A stretch of DNA of 23,072 bases from an uncultured Candidatus Saccharibacteria bacterium (GCA_938042055.1 CALIRX010000052.1:1-23072), one strand, 5' to 3'; shown: positions 1 to 7,240, counted from the stretch's first letter. A program made the numbers and translations. The notes: generated from the letters alone by a model not told the origin.

Positions 1-208
1 AGCTGATTCGTCCCTTTGTAAGATCGTAAGGGGTCATCTCAACCTCAACCTTATCACCGGGCACCAGACGGATATAATGCTTGCGCATTCGTCCTGAAAT
101 GTGCGCGATGATACTATGGCCATTCTCCAGTTCCACCTTAAATTGAGTATTAGGCAGTGCTTCCACTACCTTTCCTACCATTTTGATGACTTCCTTTTGA
201 CTCGCCAT
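1..208 (-). CDS. infA: Translation initiation factor IF-1, 3' end cut by window edge
   Basis: IF-1 binds the 30S A site during initiation. Reading the minus strand from the ATG at 208 gives 69 codons of a typical S1/OB-fold IF-1: it opens MASQKEVIKMVGKVVEALPN, contains the hallmark ISGRMRKHYIRLVPGD stretch, and reaches TPYDLTKGRIS at the edge. The family is usually about 72 residues, so only the last few residues are missing. No Shine-Dalgarno precedes the ATG. A near-consensus promoter lies just upstream and predicts a leader of under ten nucleotides. Its place downstream of secY matches the usual spc/alpha operon border, but adk and map are not between them. Confidence 0.95.
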   Translation of the reverse strand, partial: MASQKEVIKMVGKVVEALPNTQFKVELENGHSIIAHISGRMRKHYIRLVPGDKVEVEMTPYDLTKGRIS

Positions 209-223
209 AAGTTACAGTTGTCA

Positions 224-252
224 ATTATACAGTACTAAATACAGTTTGACAA
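224..252 (-). promoter_or_regulatory. infA promoter
   Basis: On the minus strand, TTGTCA (252-247) is separated by 17 bp from a perfect TATAAT (229-224). Transcription should start near 217, leaving only about 8-9 nt before the infA ATG at 208. The box shares the intergenic space with the divergent promoter of the plus-strand gene at 315. Confidence 0.75.
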
Positions 253-275
253 GGGGTTTTCGCTGTAAATTTGCG

Positions 276-284
276 TGCTATAAT
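276..284 (+). promoter_or_regulatory. Extended -10 promoter for the 315-890 gene
   Basis: The plus strand shows TGC-TATAAT, an extended -10 element, about 30 nt before the ATG at 315. No good -35 lies 16-18 bp upstream (GTTTTC at 256-261). The nearby TTGACA at 246-251 is 27 bp away, too far to pair with it. Confidence 0.6.
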
Positions 285-314
285 TGAGTCATCAAATTTA
301 ACATAAGGATTTTT

Positions 315-890
315 ATGGCAAGCAAGAAAAAACCAGCAAACTTTAAGGTTACAAAATCGAAGAATGAGATAATGGCCGCGGTGCTAATCGGTCTGGCGAC
401 GGCTTTGATAGTAATAGTTATTGGCGTAATTTTATTACACGCCAACCAAACTTCCGACAAGACGTTTCAAACAGTCGAAAATGTTGACGGTGGATCCGTG
501 AACTTGGGTTCTCTAGGCTTCCGAATTGAAGGAGATAAATTAGTTATTCGCAACGATTCAACTACGCAAGAGGTTCGCTATTTCCTGAAGACAGAAACTA
601 AAAAATCAGGCTGCAAGGATAACAACAGCGTAACTACGGTAATTGCCCATTCCCAGGACGAGAAACAGTTGTTGCTGGGCTATGGTTGCGGCAATTCTGA
701 GGCGCGAATGTTTGCAGTCAAGAAAGATGGCGGATGGAAAACGATTTCCCCAACCAACCAATTTAATTTGTTCAACATTCCGAGCTGTAAGATGGTTGAT
801 GAAAATAACATTAGTAATGAAATTGCTCCAGTCTGCCAAAATGAGAAAAAAGTTGGCGACAATTTATCTTACGATTACAAAATACGATAA
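315..890 (+). CDS. Hypothetical membrane-anchored protein with four cysteines
   Basis: This is a 191-residue protein of no family I recognise. It has a basic N-terminus (MASKKKPANFKVTKSK), one strong membrane segment at about residues 20-42, then a soluble domain of about 150 residues that is probably outside the cytoplasm. That domain has exactly four cysteines (about 100, 125, 158, 174), which could form two disulfides. An AAGGA Shine-Dalgarno (305-309) lies 5 nt before the ATG. It is the only plus-strand gene in the left 6.5 kb. It is transcribed away from infA and convergent with secY, and the two share a bidirectional terminator. It occupies the place where adk and map often lie. The topology is inferred from charge and hydrophobicity. 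Confidence 0.75.
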   Translation: MASKKKPANFKVTKSKNEIMAAVLIGLATALIVIVIGVILLHANQTSDKTFQTVENVDGGSVNLGSLGFRIEGDKLVIRNDSTTQEVRYFLKTETKKSGCKDNNSVTTVIAHSQDEKQLLLGYGCGNSEARMFAVKKDGGWKTISPTNQFNLFNIPSCKMVDENNISNEIAPVCQNEKKVGDNLSYDYKIR

Positions 891-909
891 TCCATTCACA
901 AAAAGAATT

Positions 910-933
910 CCCCGCTTTTCGGCGGGGATTTTT
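910..933. terminator. Bidirectional terminator between the 315 gene and secY
   Basis: CCCCGC (910-915) pairs with GCGGGG (922-927) around a 6-nt loop. It is followed by a T-run on the plus strand (ATTTTT, 928-933), and on the minus strand by AATTCTTTTT. It sits between two convergent genes and can serve both. Confidence 0.85.
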
Positions 934-941
934 AATGTCAA

Positions 942-2417
942 TTATTTTTTCTTAAACAAACGACGCTTCTTACTTTTCTTTTTGTCGCTATCAAGTAGTT
1001 CGTCTGGATCAAAGTCGTCATATGTAACCATCAGCGCACGAGAGTTGACTTGTCGCAGAGTCTCAAGGGCAACTGATACGACAATCAAGATTCCAGTACC
1101 GCCGATTGACAAACGTAAACCTTGCAAGCCTGTTAAATTGTACGTGAGATATTCCGCGACGAATGGCAGAATAGCCACGATCCCTAGGACAATTGAGCCG
1201 AACAAAATCAAGCGATTGACGGTTCTCATAAGGTATTTTTCAGTCTGAGCGCCCGGACGTACGCCTTCAATAAATCCGCCTTGCTTCTGCAGATTTTCGG
1301 CAATTTCGTTAGCGTTAAAGACGATTCCAGTGTAGAAATACGTAAAGGCGATAACCAAGATGAAGTATAGGGTTGGGTAAATAAATGCCTCAGCCGTGCT
1401 TCCCGTGAATGAGCCGGCGTTTGGAGCTTGGAACCAAGTGATCAATTTGTTGGCGGTCGGCAGAAGATCGGCGTTACCAGACGCTTTCATAACTTGACCA
1501 ACAAATTGCGGCAAGCTTAGGAATGCAACCGCGAAGATAACCGGAATAACTCCCGCTGCAATCAATTTAACCGGCAAAATGCTTTTTACATCGCCATAGT
1601 TACTGTTTCCATGAACGCGCTTTGCGTAGTTAATCGTAATGACGCGCTGGGCTTCGTTGATTTTAACTAGGAAGTAAAGGACGATGAGTCCGGCGATTGA
1701 CATGATTAATATCGTCCAGAACATAACTGGGTTTACAGGGAGAGTGAACCAGTTGAAGACGTTTAGGCTGCCAGATGAGGTGTTGAACAATGATGAGATT
1801 AATGACGCGAGCATTTGTGGCAATTGGCTAATGATGCCAGCGAAGATTACGATAGAAATACCGTTGCCGATTCCCTGCTCAGTGATCAGCTCGCCGAGCC
1901 ACATCAGAAGAACAGAGCCTGCCGTCATTGAAGTGATTGAAACGATCCATTCCATCATCGTAGGGTCAGCCAATGTCGTACTGCCGCCTTGAAGAACTGT
2001 TTGCCTTAAGATAAAGATGAAAGCGATTGACTGGACAATAGCAAGCGGCACGGTAATAACACGTGTCCATTGCTGAATTTTTCGACGTCCAGATTCACCA
2101 TCTTTATGTAGTTCCTCAAGCCTTGGAATGGCTTTGGTCAGAAGCTGAATGATAATACTGGCGGTAATAAATGGGCTAAGTCCAACCAGCACCAAAGAGA
2201 AGCTCGACAGTGCGCCACCAGATAGCAAGTTCAAAATTCCACCGAGGTCAGATTGCCCAAGCACCGACGAAATAGCGTTACGTAGTTGTGTTGGTTCCGC
2301 CAACGGCACTGGAATGTGCGCCAATAATCGATAAACAACGATTATTCCCACGACAATAAATAGTCGTTTTTGCATATCTTTATTTTTCAGTGAGCGAAAA
2401 ATTATTCTCCAATTCAT
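942..2417 (-). CDS. secY: Protein translocase subunit SecY
   Basis: SecY is the channel subunit of the Sec translocon in the inner membrane. The 491-residue product (E. coli SecY is 443) shows ten or so hydrophobic segments and the family landmarks: GLSPFITASIIIQLL (about 79-93, TM2), GIGNGISIVIFAG in the middle, the cytoplasmic loop GVRPGAQTEKYLMRTVNRL and GGTGILIVVSVALETL near the C-terminus. The tail is very basic (KKKSKKRRLFKKK). The ATG at 2417 is preceded by a GAGGGG purine run at about 7 nt. Unlike the usual spc operon it is not co-transcribed with rplO: a terminator and a separate promoter lie between them. Confidence 0.97.
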   Translation of the reverse strand: MNWRIIFRSLKNKDMQKRLFIVVGIIVVYRLLAHIPVPLAEPTQLRNAISSVLGQSDLGGILNLLSGGALSSFSLVLVGLSPFITASIIIQLLTKAIPRLEELHKDGESGRRKIQQWTRVITVPLAIVQSIAFIFILRQTVLQGGSTTLADPTMMEWIVSITSMTAGSVLLMWLGELITEQGIGNGISIVIFAGIISQLPQMLASLISSLFNTSSGSLNVFNWFTLPVNPVMFWTILIMSIAGLIVLYFLVKINEAQRVITINYAKRVHGNSNYGDVKSILPVKLIAAGVIPVIFAVAFLSLPQFVGQVMKASGNADLLPTANKLITWFQAPNAGSFTGSTAEAFIYPTLYFILVIAFTYFYTGIVFNANEIAENLQKQGGFIEGVRPGAQTEKYLMRTVNRLILFGSIVLGIVAILPFVAEYLTYNLTGLQGLRLSIGGTGILIVVSVALETLRQVNSRALMVTYDDFDPDELLDSDKKKSKKRRLFKKK

Positions 2418-2459
2418 GTTTTAGCCCCTCATAGTCACTAACAATTCTTAACTCTGTTA

Positions 2460-2488
2460 ATTATACATTACCTTAGCGGATATTTCCA
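2460..2488 (-). promoter_or_regulatory. secY promoter
   Basis: On the minus strand, TGGAAA (2488-2483, four of six matches to the -35 consensus) is followed after 17 bp by a perfect TATAAT (2465-2460). The predicted leader to the ATG at 2417 is about 36 nt. The promoter lies just after the rplO terminator, so secY has its own transcription unit. Confidence 0.7.
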
Positions 2489-2546
2489 TACTAAAAACAT
2501 AAAAGCGTATGCGTTATTAATAAAACCATGGCTTTAGAGTAAAAGA

Positions 2547-2574
2547 AAATCCCCTTCTATTTCGAAGGGGATTT
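2547..2574 (-). terminator. Terminator after rplO
   Basis: An 11-bp stem (AAATCCCCTTC at 2547-2557 with GAAGGGGATTT at 2564-2574) and a 6-nt loop are followed on the minus strand by TTCTTTT. It lies 17 nt past the rplO stop and ends the rplF-rplR-rpsE-rplO unit. Confidence 0.85.
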
Positions 2575-2591
2575 ATCATTGTCGAGAAAAA

Positions 2592-3065
2592 TTATTTCTC
2601 TTCAGCTTCTTTCGCGCTTTGGCGTAGAGGTGTAGCTACTTTCTCAAATGAGCCACCGGCTTTTTCGATAGCAGCAACAACTGAAGCTGAGGCAGCTTGT
2701 ACTTTCAAGTCAACCTTAGCCTTCAATTCACCGCGAGCAATCACCTTAACCGTGTGGAAAGGAGTTGCAATATAGCCTTCAGTGAACAACAAAGCGTTGT
2801 CAACAGTCTTACCATCAAACGCGTTCAAATGATCCATGTACACAACTTGAGCTGGGGTTCGCAAGCTCTTGAATCCGCGAGCCTTTGGCACAGCTTGAGC
2901 TAGTGGACGCTGACCACCCTGGAACATTACGCGAAGCTTCTTACCTGTTCGGGCGTTCTGACCTTTAGTACCGCGACCAGCAGTTTTACCTTGACCAGCA
3001 GCAATACCGCGACCAACACGCTTTTTATTCTTGTTTGCTGAAACTTGGAGATCATTGTACTTCAT
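2592..3065 (-). CDS. rplO: 50S ribosomal protein L15
   Basis: L15 is a late-assembling 23S rRNA-binding protein of the large subunit. The 157-residue product (E. coli 144) has the glycine/basic N-terminal arm with GKTAGRGTKGQNAR (about 26-39), the GGQRPLAQAVPKARGF segment, and a C-terminal domain ending in AEEK. Its ATG overlaps the rpsE stop by one base (TAATG), so translation is probably coupled. L30 (rpmD), which normally lies between rpsE and rplO, is absent; there is no space for it. It is followed by a strong terminator. Confidence 0.97.
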   Translation of the reverse strand: MKYNDLQVSANKNKKRVGRGIAAGQGKTAGRGTKGQNARTGKKLRVMFQGGQRPLAQAVPKARGFKSLRTPAQVVYMDHLNAFDGKTVDNALLFTEGYIATPFHTVKVIARGELKAKVDLKVQAASASVVAAIEKAGGSFEKVATPLRQSAKEAEEK

Positions 3066-3655
3066 TATTTAGCCTCCTTTTTAGCAACCTTTTTTACAGG
3101 CTGAGCGCTTAGCCATTGATCGCGTGAAACTAATGACTTTAGAGCTTCGATAGTCGCGTAAGCAATGTTAACCTTGTTAGTTGAGCCAAGAGATTTGGTC
3201 AATAGGTTACGAACACCTGTTACACCGATAATTTGGCGAACTACACCACCAGCGATAATACCAGTACCAGGAGCGGCTGGCTTGATCAATACGCGTGCGC
3301 CAGAGAATTTAACTTCGCTGTCGTGCGGAATTGTTTCGCCGTTTAATGGCAATGTAATTAGGTGCTTTTTAGCGACTGATGTAGCCTTAGCGACGGCAGC
3401 TTGAACGTCTGCGCCCTTAGCAACACCGACGCCAACTTTATCTTTGCGGTTACCAACAACCACCAAAGCCTTAAATCGGAAGCGGCGACCACCTTTAACC
3501 ACGCGAGAAACACGGTCAATGTTGATTACCAATTCTTCAAACTCTTTTGGTGCGTCATCGCGCACATTTCGCCGGTCATCGCGGCGACCACCACGTGGAT
3601 TTCGAGGTCGACGACCTTCTGCACGTGGGGTAGTATTTGCAGCTTGCTCTGCCAT
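3065..3655 (-). CDS. rpsE: 30S ribosomal protein S5
   Basis: S5 sits near the mRNA entry channel and affects decoding accuracy. The 196-residue product (E. coli 167) contains the double-stranded RNA-binding core RVVKGGRRFRF (about 51-61), then VGVGVAKGADV, GTGIIAGGVVRQ and LTKSLGSTN. The first 37 or so residues are an Arg/Gly/Asp-rich, probably disordered extension not present in E. coli S5. The ATG at 3655 lies one nucleotide after the rplR stop, and the stop overlaps the rplO start. Confidence 0.97.
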   Translation of the reverse strand: MAEQAANTTPRAEGRRPRNPRGGRRDDRRNVRDDAPKEFEELVINIDRVSRVVKGGRRFRFKALVVVGNRKDKVGVGVAKGADVQAAVAKATSVAKKHLITLPLNGETIPHDSEVKFSGARVLIKPAAPGTGIIAGGVVRQIIGVTGVRNLLTKSLGSTNKVNIAYATIEALKSLVSRDQWLSAQPVKKVAKKEAK

Positions 3656-3656
3656 A

Positions 3657-4007
3657 CTAAAACTCCAATCCTTCTTGGCGCGCAGCGTCAGCCAAAGCCT
3701 TTAGGCGGCCAGCGTATTGACGACCATTTCGGTCAAACACTACTGCGCTAATCTTAATTTTCTTTGCTTTTTTAGCAATTTCAGTACCGATAGCAGCACT
3801 TTTTTCAGTCATCGTGCCATTCGCTTTTGTACCAACTGTAGTTGCTGCAGCCAATGTTTTACCAGCCACATCGTCAATCAATTGCGCGCTAACGTGCAAA
3901 TTGCTAATAGTAACTGTCAAGCGTGGGCGCTCTGCCGTGCCTGAAACCTTAGCGCGAACGCGGTTTTTGCGAAGAGCGCGGTTGAGTAGCTTCTTATTTT
4001 CAGCCAT
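3657..4007 (-). CDS. rplR: 50S ribosomal protein L18
   Basis: L18 binds 5S rRNA in the central protuberance. The 116-residue product is the usual length (E. coli 117). It starts with the basic segment MAENKKLLNRALRKNRVRAK, then ERPRLTVTISNLHVSAQLID, and ends AGRLKALADAARQEGLEF, all typical of the family. It lies 2 nt downstream of rplF and one base upstream of rpsE in a tight operon. Confidence 0.96.
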   Translation of the reverse strand: MAENKKLLNRALRKNRVRAKVSGTAERPRLTVTISNLHVSAQLIDDVAGKTLAAATTVGTKANGTMTEKSAAIGTEIAKKAKKIKISAVVFDRNGRQYAGRLKALADAARQEGLEF

Positions 4008-4009
4008 GA

Positions 4010-4549
4010 TTACTTACCTGTCTTTCCTGCTTTACGCAAAATCTGCTCGTCGACATACTTGATACCCTTACCCTTGTATGGTTCAGGCTTCTTCAAGGCG
4101 CGGATTTCCGCTGCAACTTGGCCGACTTGTTGTTTATTGATACCGCTAACAACGATAATCATTTTTTCGTTGGTAACAGTTACGCCTTCTGGGGCTTTGT
4201 ATTTGACTGGATGTGAAAATCCAAGTGCCATTTCTAGCTCGTTGTTACTTGAGCTAACGCGGAAACCGACACCGTTAACCTCTAGGCGCTTTTCATAGCC
4301 TTTGGTTACACCGATTACCATGTTGTTGATTAGCGCGCGCATCAGACCATGCTGACTGCGGGCTACTTTGGACTCGTCCTTAGGATGTACCGTGACTTGT
4401 CCGTCTTCGACTTTCACCTCAACTGCTGGTGTGATGAATTGCTTCAATTCACCCTTTGGTCCTTTAACGACCACATCACCAGAGTCAACCGTGATTGTCA
4501 CACCGGCCGGAATAATCACCGGCAGTTTTCCGATTCGACTCAGACTCAT
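4010..4549 (-). CDS. rplF: 50S ribosomal protein L6
   Basis: L6 binds near the sarcin-ricin loop and the factor-binding site. The 179-residue product (E. coli 177) starts MSLSRIGKLPVIIPAGV and carries the C-terminal L6 signature KPEPYKGKGIKY (about 154-165). An AAAGGTGAG Shine-Dalgarno lies about 4-5 nt before the ATG. In most bacteria rplF directly follows rpsH in one operon. Here it is the first gene of a separate unit (rplF-rplR-rpsE-rplO) with its own promoter, and rpsH is about 5 kb away. Confidence 0.97.
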   Translation of the reverse strand: MSLSRIGKLPVIIPAGVTITVDSGDVVVKGPKGELKQFITPAVEVKVEDGQVTVHPKDESKVARSQHGLMRALINNMVIGVTKGYEKRLEVNGVGFRVSSSNNELEMALGFSHPVKYKAPEGVTVTNEKMIIVVSGINKQQVGQVAAEIRALKKPEPYKGKGIKYVDEQILRKAGKTGK

Positions 4550-4585
4550 TACTCACCTTTCGTGTGATTTGATATTAACCCTGGT

Positions 4586-4615
4586 ATTTTAGCATAGATT
4601 AGGGGTGAAATGCAA
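4586..4615 (-). promoter_or_regulatory. Promoter of the rplF-rplR-rpsE-rplO operon
   Basis: On the minus strand an extended -10, TGC-TAAAAT (hexamer 4591-4586), lies 18 bp after TTGCAT (4615-4610). The predicted start is near 4579, giving about a 30-nt leader with the rplF Shine-Dalgarno. It allows the downstream half of the spc operon to be expressed despite the inserted block. Confidence 0.65.
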
Positions 4616-4634
4616 GGTTTTTTGAGCGTTATAC

Positions 4635-5165
4635 CTAGTTGCCGTACGGGATAAGCAGAATGACTGCCAAAATAGCGAAAGTGACGTAAGTTGATAATGC
4701 TGCTTTGGTCAAATACGGCTCTTTCATATCGTAGATTTTACGCACTTCGTAATAATCCCATAGCCGCCAACCAGAGATCATTAAAAGAATGCCAGCGAAG
4801 ATGCTTAAATAGCCGCTGACATCGATATGCCAAAGAAAGTTTGGTGCATCAATTAGAGAGATGAGCATAGCCACTCCCACCGTCGACCAAAAGCGTATCT
4901 GGGGTTTTCGCCCGACAGCAATAAAGCAGGCAGCGGCGACCATAATTAACTCAACGAGAGGGTTTCCCGTAAATAGCACCTGAACATAATAACTGGGGAT
5001 TCCCTGTCTGGGGTCAACACTGCCGATAAGCCAGCCTATCCCGTGTAGTAGCGGCACCATAACGACGATAGATAACAAAAAAGGTAAAAAATCAACGGCT
5101 AAGACGTCTTTAGCAGTTATTTCTGCTTGGTTTGATGTTTTTGTCATATGGAGGAAGCTACGCAT
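4635..5165 (-). CDS. Hypothetical five-helix membrane protein
   Basis: This 176-residue integral membrane protein is not one I recognise. Five hydrophobic segments can be seen: LPFLLSIVVMVPLLHGIGWL, NPLVELIMVAAACFIAV, TVGVAMLISLIDAP, YLSIFAGILLMISGW, and ALSTYVTFAILAVILLIPYG near the C-terminus. I chose the ATG at 5165 (MRSFLHMTKT) because a TGC-TATACT extended -10 (hexamer 5179-5174) ends 8 nt before it, so the message would be almost leaderless. An ATG at 5147 is the alternative. A longer reading from a TTG at 5183 would start inside the promoter. It lies between the block bounded by duplicated terminators and the rplF promoter. Confidence 0.65.
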   Translation of the reverse strand: MRSFLHMTKTSNQAEITAKDVLAVDFLPFLLSIVVMVPLLHGIGWLIGSVDPRQGIPSYYVQVLFTGNPLVELIMVAAACFIAVGRKPQIRFWSTVGVAMLISLIDAPNFLWHIDVSGYLSIFAGILLMISGWRLWDYYEVRKIYDMKEPYLTKAALSTYVTFAILAVILLIPYGN

Positions 5166-5173
5166 ATGTTTAC

Positions 5174-5182
5174 AGTATAGCA
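5174..5182 (-). promoter_or_regulatory. Extended -10 promoter of the 4635-5165 gene
   Basis: TGC-TATACT on the minus strand, with the hexamer ending 8 nt before the ATG at 5165. No Shine-Dalgarno fits between them. The best -35-like box (TTGATG) is only 14 bp upstream, so recognition probably relies on the extended -10. Confidence 0.5.
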
Positions 5183-5233
5183 AAATATATTGACATCAAG
5201 ATCTATATTAGACGAAGCTAGTTAATCTGGGGC

Positions 5234-5271
5234 ATAAAAAATAAACGCCCTGCACAAGAGGGCGTTTATTT
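5234..5271 (-). terminator. Terminator after the 5266-5592 gene (copy A of a duplicated terminator)
   Basis: A perfect 12-bp stem (AAATAAACGCCC at 5239-5250 with GGGCGTTTATTT at 5260-5271) has a 9-nt loop and a run of six T on the minus strand. It overlaps the stop codon of the upstream gene. Its left 21 bases are identical to those of the terminator at 9537-9573, in the same orientation. Confidence 0.9.
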
Positions 5272-5592
5272 TGTACTATTTACTGCTTTTTTTAGATGTA
5301 CTATAGCGAAATAGAATATAAGGACACCTAGCCCAGTTGTTACAAATCCACCATAGCTTACACTCCATATGCCGCCATCAGGGAATACTAATTTCATGCC
5401 AGCTATTGCTAATAATGATGTGCCAACAATAGCCAAACTCCCGATCAATGCTACGACATCGCTAGTAATTCGCCAAGCCTTCTTATCAATACACAGATAG
5501 AGTATTACGGACGCAGTTGTCGCTATTGATGATGTTAAAACGATTAGAGGTAAAAGCAAGGTTTCCAAACTACAAATCAACCTCATATACAT
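5266..5592 (-). CDS. Hypothetical small membrane protein
   Basis: This 108-residue protein has three hydrophobic segments (LLLPLIVLTSSIATTASVILYL, then VVALIGSLAIVGTSLLAIAG, and FVTTGLGVLIFYFAIVHL) and a short basic tail (KKAVNSTK). I do not recognise a family. Its start lies inside the last codons of the M16-like gene (overlap of 23 nt in another frame), so the two are probably co-transcribed and translationally coupled. The first ATG at 5592 is two codons before a second ATG; either could be used. A strong terminator overlaps its stop codon. Confidence 0.6.
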   Translation of the reverse strand: MYMRLICSLETLLLPLIVLTSSIATTASVILYLCIDKKAWRITSDVVALIGSLAIVGTSLLAIAGMKLVFPDGGIWSVSYGGFVTTGLGVLIFYFAIVHLKKAVNSTK

Positions 5593-6514
5593 CCAACTCG
5601 ATTGAATTGATCATTCGCCTTATTTGAGCACTACTCGCCATCTCCAACCAGCCTTTGCCGCCAATAACACACCCTCCAAGGATCGCATTTAGCATACTCC
5701 TGTTTAATATAACCTGTTTATGATTGTCCGAACATCGAACAAGAGCTTTTTGTAAATTATCACAAAAGACAGACGACGATAAAATTTTTATATACTCTAA
5801 GAAATCATAACTCAATTGATTAATTATTTTGTCATCTTTCTTCAATAGTCCAAGAAACATTCTGTATCCAACCGAAATTGACGCCTCCGACCACTGATCG
5901 CCACGATCATATACGGTATATTTTTCTCGCACGACCGTCAAGAAATTGAGAGCCACAATCTGCATAACAATTGCCGCCAGAGCTTGATCAACCGGCGTCT
6001 GTATGTGACTTTCATCAATTGAATACTCCAGAACACATTCACGAAAAAGATCGTCATACTCTTTACTGTATTTTATATACGAAGTACGAAAAAGCGTATT
6101 GACAGAGCTCTCATCATGAGCCTTACGATACGCCATATCAATTTGCTTACGCCACGGAGAAATCTGAACTTCGCGTAGCTTTTTGCTCAGTTCACTTCGG
6201 TCGACTTCTACTATATTTCGATTCATTTCTATTCCACACTCGCTAGCCGCCCGCAAAGCAGCATCTTCTGGAATGACTAATTTATCAAACTCTCGCAACG
6301 CCTCGTCATATGTCTTTTTCACTTCTGAGCTATATAACTCAGCGTCCATAAAACAAGTGTCACCATATGTTTTTGCAGACAGTATGATATCGCTCAGAAC
6401 AAAGAACTCATTGTCTTGAAGACGCTTCAAAACATACTGAGCTAATAAATGTTCATAAATATGAGCGATTAGCCCGTCGTTATCGGCTGTTTTGTATATG
6501 GATGAAACTATCAT
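5570..6514 (-). CDS. Minimal M16 (insulinase-type) peptidase homologue
   Basis: This 314-residue protein carries HIYEH at residues 18-22, which fits the inverted zinc motif HxxEH of the M16 family. E96 lies 73 residues after the second His, where the third zinc ligand of M16 enzymes is expected (about 74-76). The context also fits: DGLIAHIYEHLLAQYVL matches the Gly-rich approach and helix, and the ligand lies in a helix with many acidic residues. Most M16 peptidases have about 400-950 residues with paired domains. This one is short, starts almost at the zinc helix and lacks the first strands, so it may act as a dimer or be non-catalytic. No signal peptide is visible. It lies 78 nt from the divergent RdgB-like gene and overlaps a small membrane protein gene. 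No Shine-Dalgarno is seen at the ATG (6514). Confidence 0.6.
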   Translation of the reverse strand: MIVSSIYKTADNDGLIAHIYEHLLAQYVLKRLQDNEFFVLSDIILSAKTYGDTCFMDAELYSSEVKKTYDEALREFDKLVIPEDAALRAASECGIEMNRNIVEVDRSELSKKLREVQISPWRKQIDMAYRKAHDESSVNTLFRTSYIKYSKEYDDLFRECVLEYSIDESHIQTPVDQALAAIVMQIVALNFLTVVREKYTVYDRGDQWSEASISVGYRMFLGLLKKDDKIINQLSYDFLEYIKILSSSVFCDNLQKALVRCSDNHKQVILNRSMLNAILGGCVIGGKGWLEMASSAQIRRMINSIELDVYEVDL

Positions 6515-6575
6515 TGCTTGGTTCGATGATATTACAATGCCGTCAAATTAGCAATTTTTCGATATTTATGATAAT

Positions 6576-6584
6576 TGGTATAAT
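6576..6584 (+). promoter_or_regulatory. Extended -10 promoter of the RdgB-like gene, probably leaderless
   Basis: TGG-TATAAT on the plus strand ends 8 nt before the ATG at 6593. Transcription would start at or within a base or two of the start codon. No Shine-Dalgarno can fit. No clear -35 is seen at 16-18 bp. Confidence 0.6.
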
Positions 6585-6592
6585 CATACTCA

Positions 6593-7240
6593 ATGACAGC
6601 AACTATACTTTTCGCCACCAGAAACCCAGGCAAATACGCAGAATTTGTCGCCGCGTTTCATAAGTTCTCTCCGCAGACGTCAATTATTTCGTTGGCAGAT
6701 TTGGACTATCAAATTCCCGACTGCATAGAAACGGGCGCAACATTTGAACAAAACGCCCTATTGAAAGTACGACACACAAGGAATCATTTACGCGGAAATG
6801 ACAAAAATCTGATAATTATCGCCGATGATTCTGGCATGGAAATTGACGCCCTAAATGGCGAGCCTGGCGTATTCACAAGACGCTGGAATGGTCATGAGAT
6901 GAGCGATCAAGAGATCGTAGATTATTGTCTGAAGAAGCTTGAGAATAAGGCAAACAGACGAGCACAATACACAACATGTCTTGTAATAAATTTTCCCAAT
7001 GGTCGTGAGAAAGTGATTTTTGGAGAAAATTCTGGCGTTATCTTAACCGAGTCACGAGAGGAATCTCGACTCAAAGGAATGCCGTTTCGGGAATTATTTT
7101 TCGTACCTGAGCTTAATATGATGTTTCACGAAGTGCGCGAGCTGCCGAAATTGAAGCGCAATGGATATTCACTCGGGCATGAAGTTGCGGTCGAAAAATG
7201 TGCTAGTGTGGTACAGGAAAATTTATTTGACTCTGTATAG
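6593..7240 (+). CDS. RdgB/HAM1-type non-canonical purine NTP pyrophosphatase, divergent
   Basis: The family hydrolyses ITP, dITP and XTP to monophosphates, keeping deaminated purines out of DNA and RNA. The 215-residue protein has the N-terminal nucleotide motif LFATRNPGKYAEF (6-18), a TGATFEQNALLK segment (48-58) in place of the usual T-x-ENA-x-LKA, and the catalytic ADDSGMEIDALNGEPGVFTRRW (77-98 region, D78/D79). Two normally conserved C-terminal motifs are changed: the GFGYDP loop reads GMPFREL (162-168), and the SHRGRA substrate motif reads SLGHEVA (193-199). The fold call is firm; the substrate may differ. It is divergent from the M16-like gene, and its last 38 nt overlap the convergent Nudix gene. 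Confidence 0.85.
   Translation: MTATILFATRNPGKYAEFVAAFHKFSPQTSIISLADLDYQIPDCIETGATFEQNALLKVRHTRNHLRGNDKNLIIIADDSGMEIDALNGEPGVFTRRWNGHEMSDQEIVDYCLKKLENKANRRAQYTTCLVINFPNGREKVIFGENSGVILTESREESRLKGMPFRELFFVPELNMMFHEVRELPKLKRNGYSLGHEVAVEKCASVVQENLFDSV

Noticed and set aside
246..251. Perfect TTGACA as -35 of the 315 gene
   Set aside because: It is 27 bp from the TATAAT at 279-284. Most of it overlaps, on the opposite strand, the infA -35, which has a correct 17-bp spacing.
643..1248. 201-codon plus-strand open frame across the end of the 315 gene and secY
   Set aside because: It crosses a strong bidirectional terminator and is a shadow frame of two better-supported genes.
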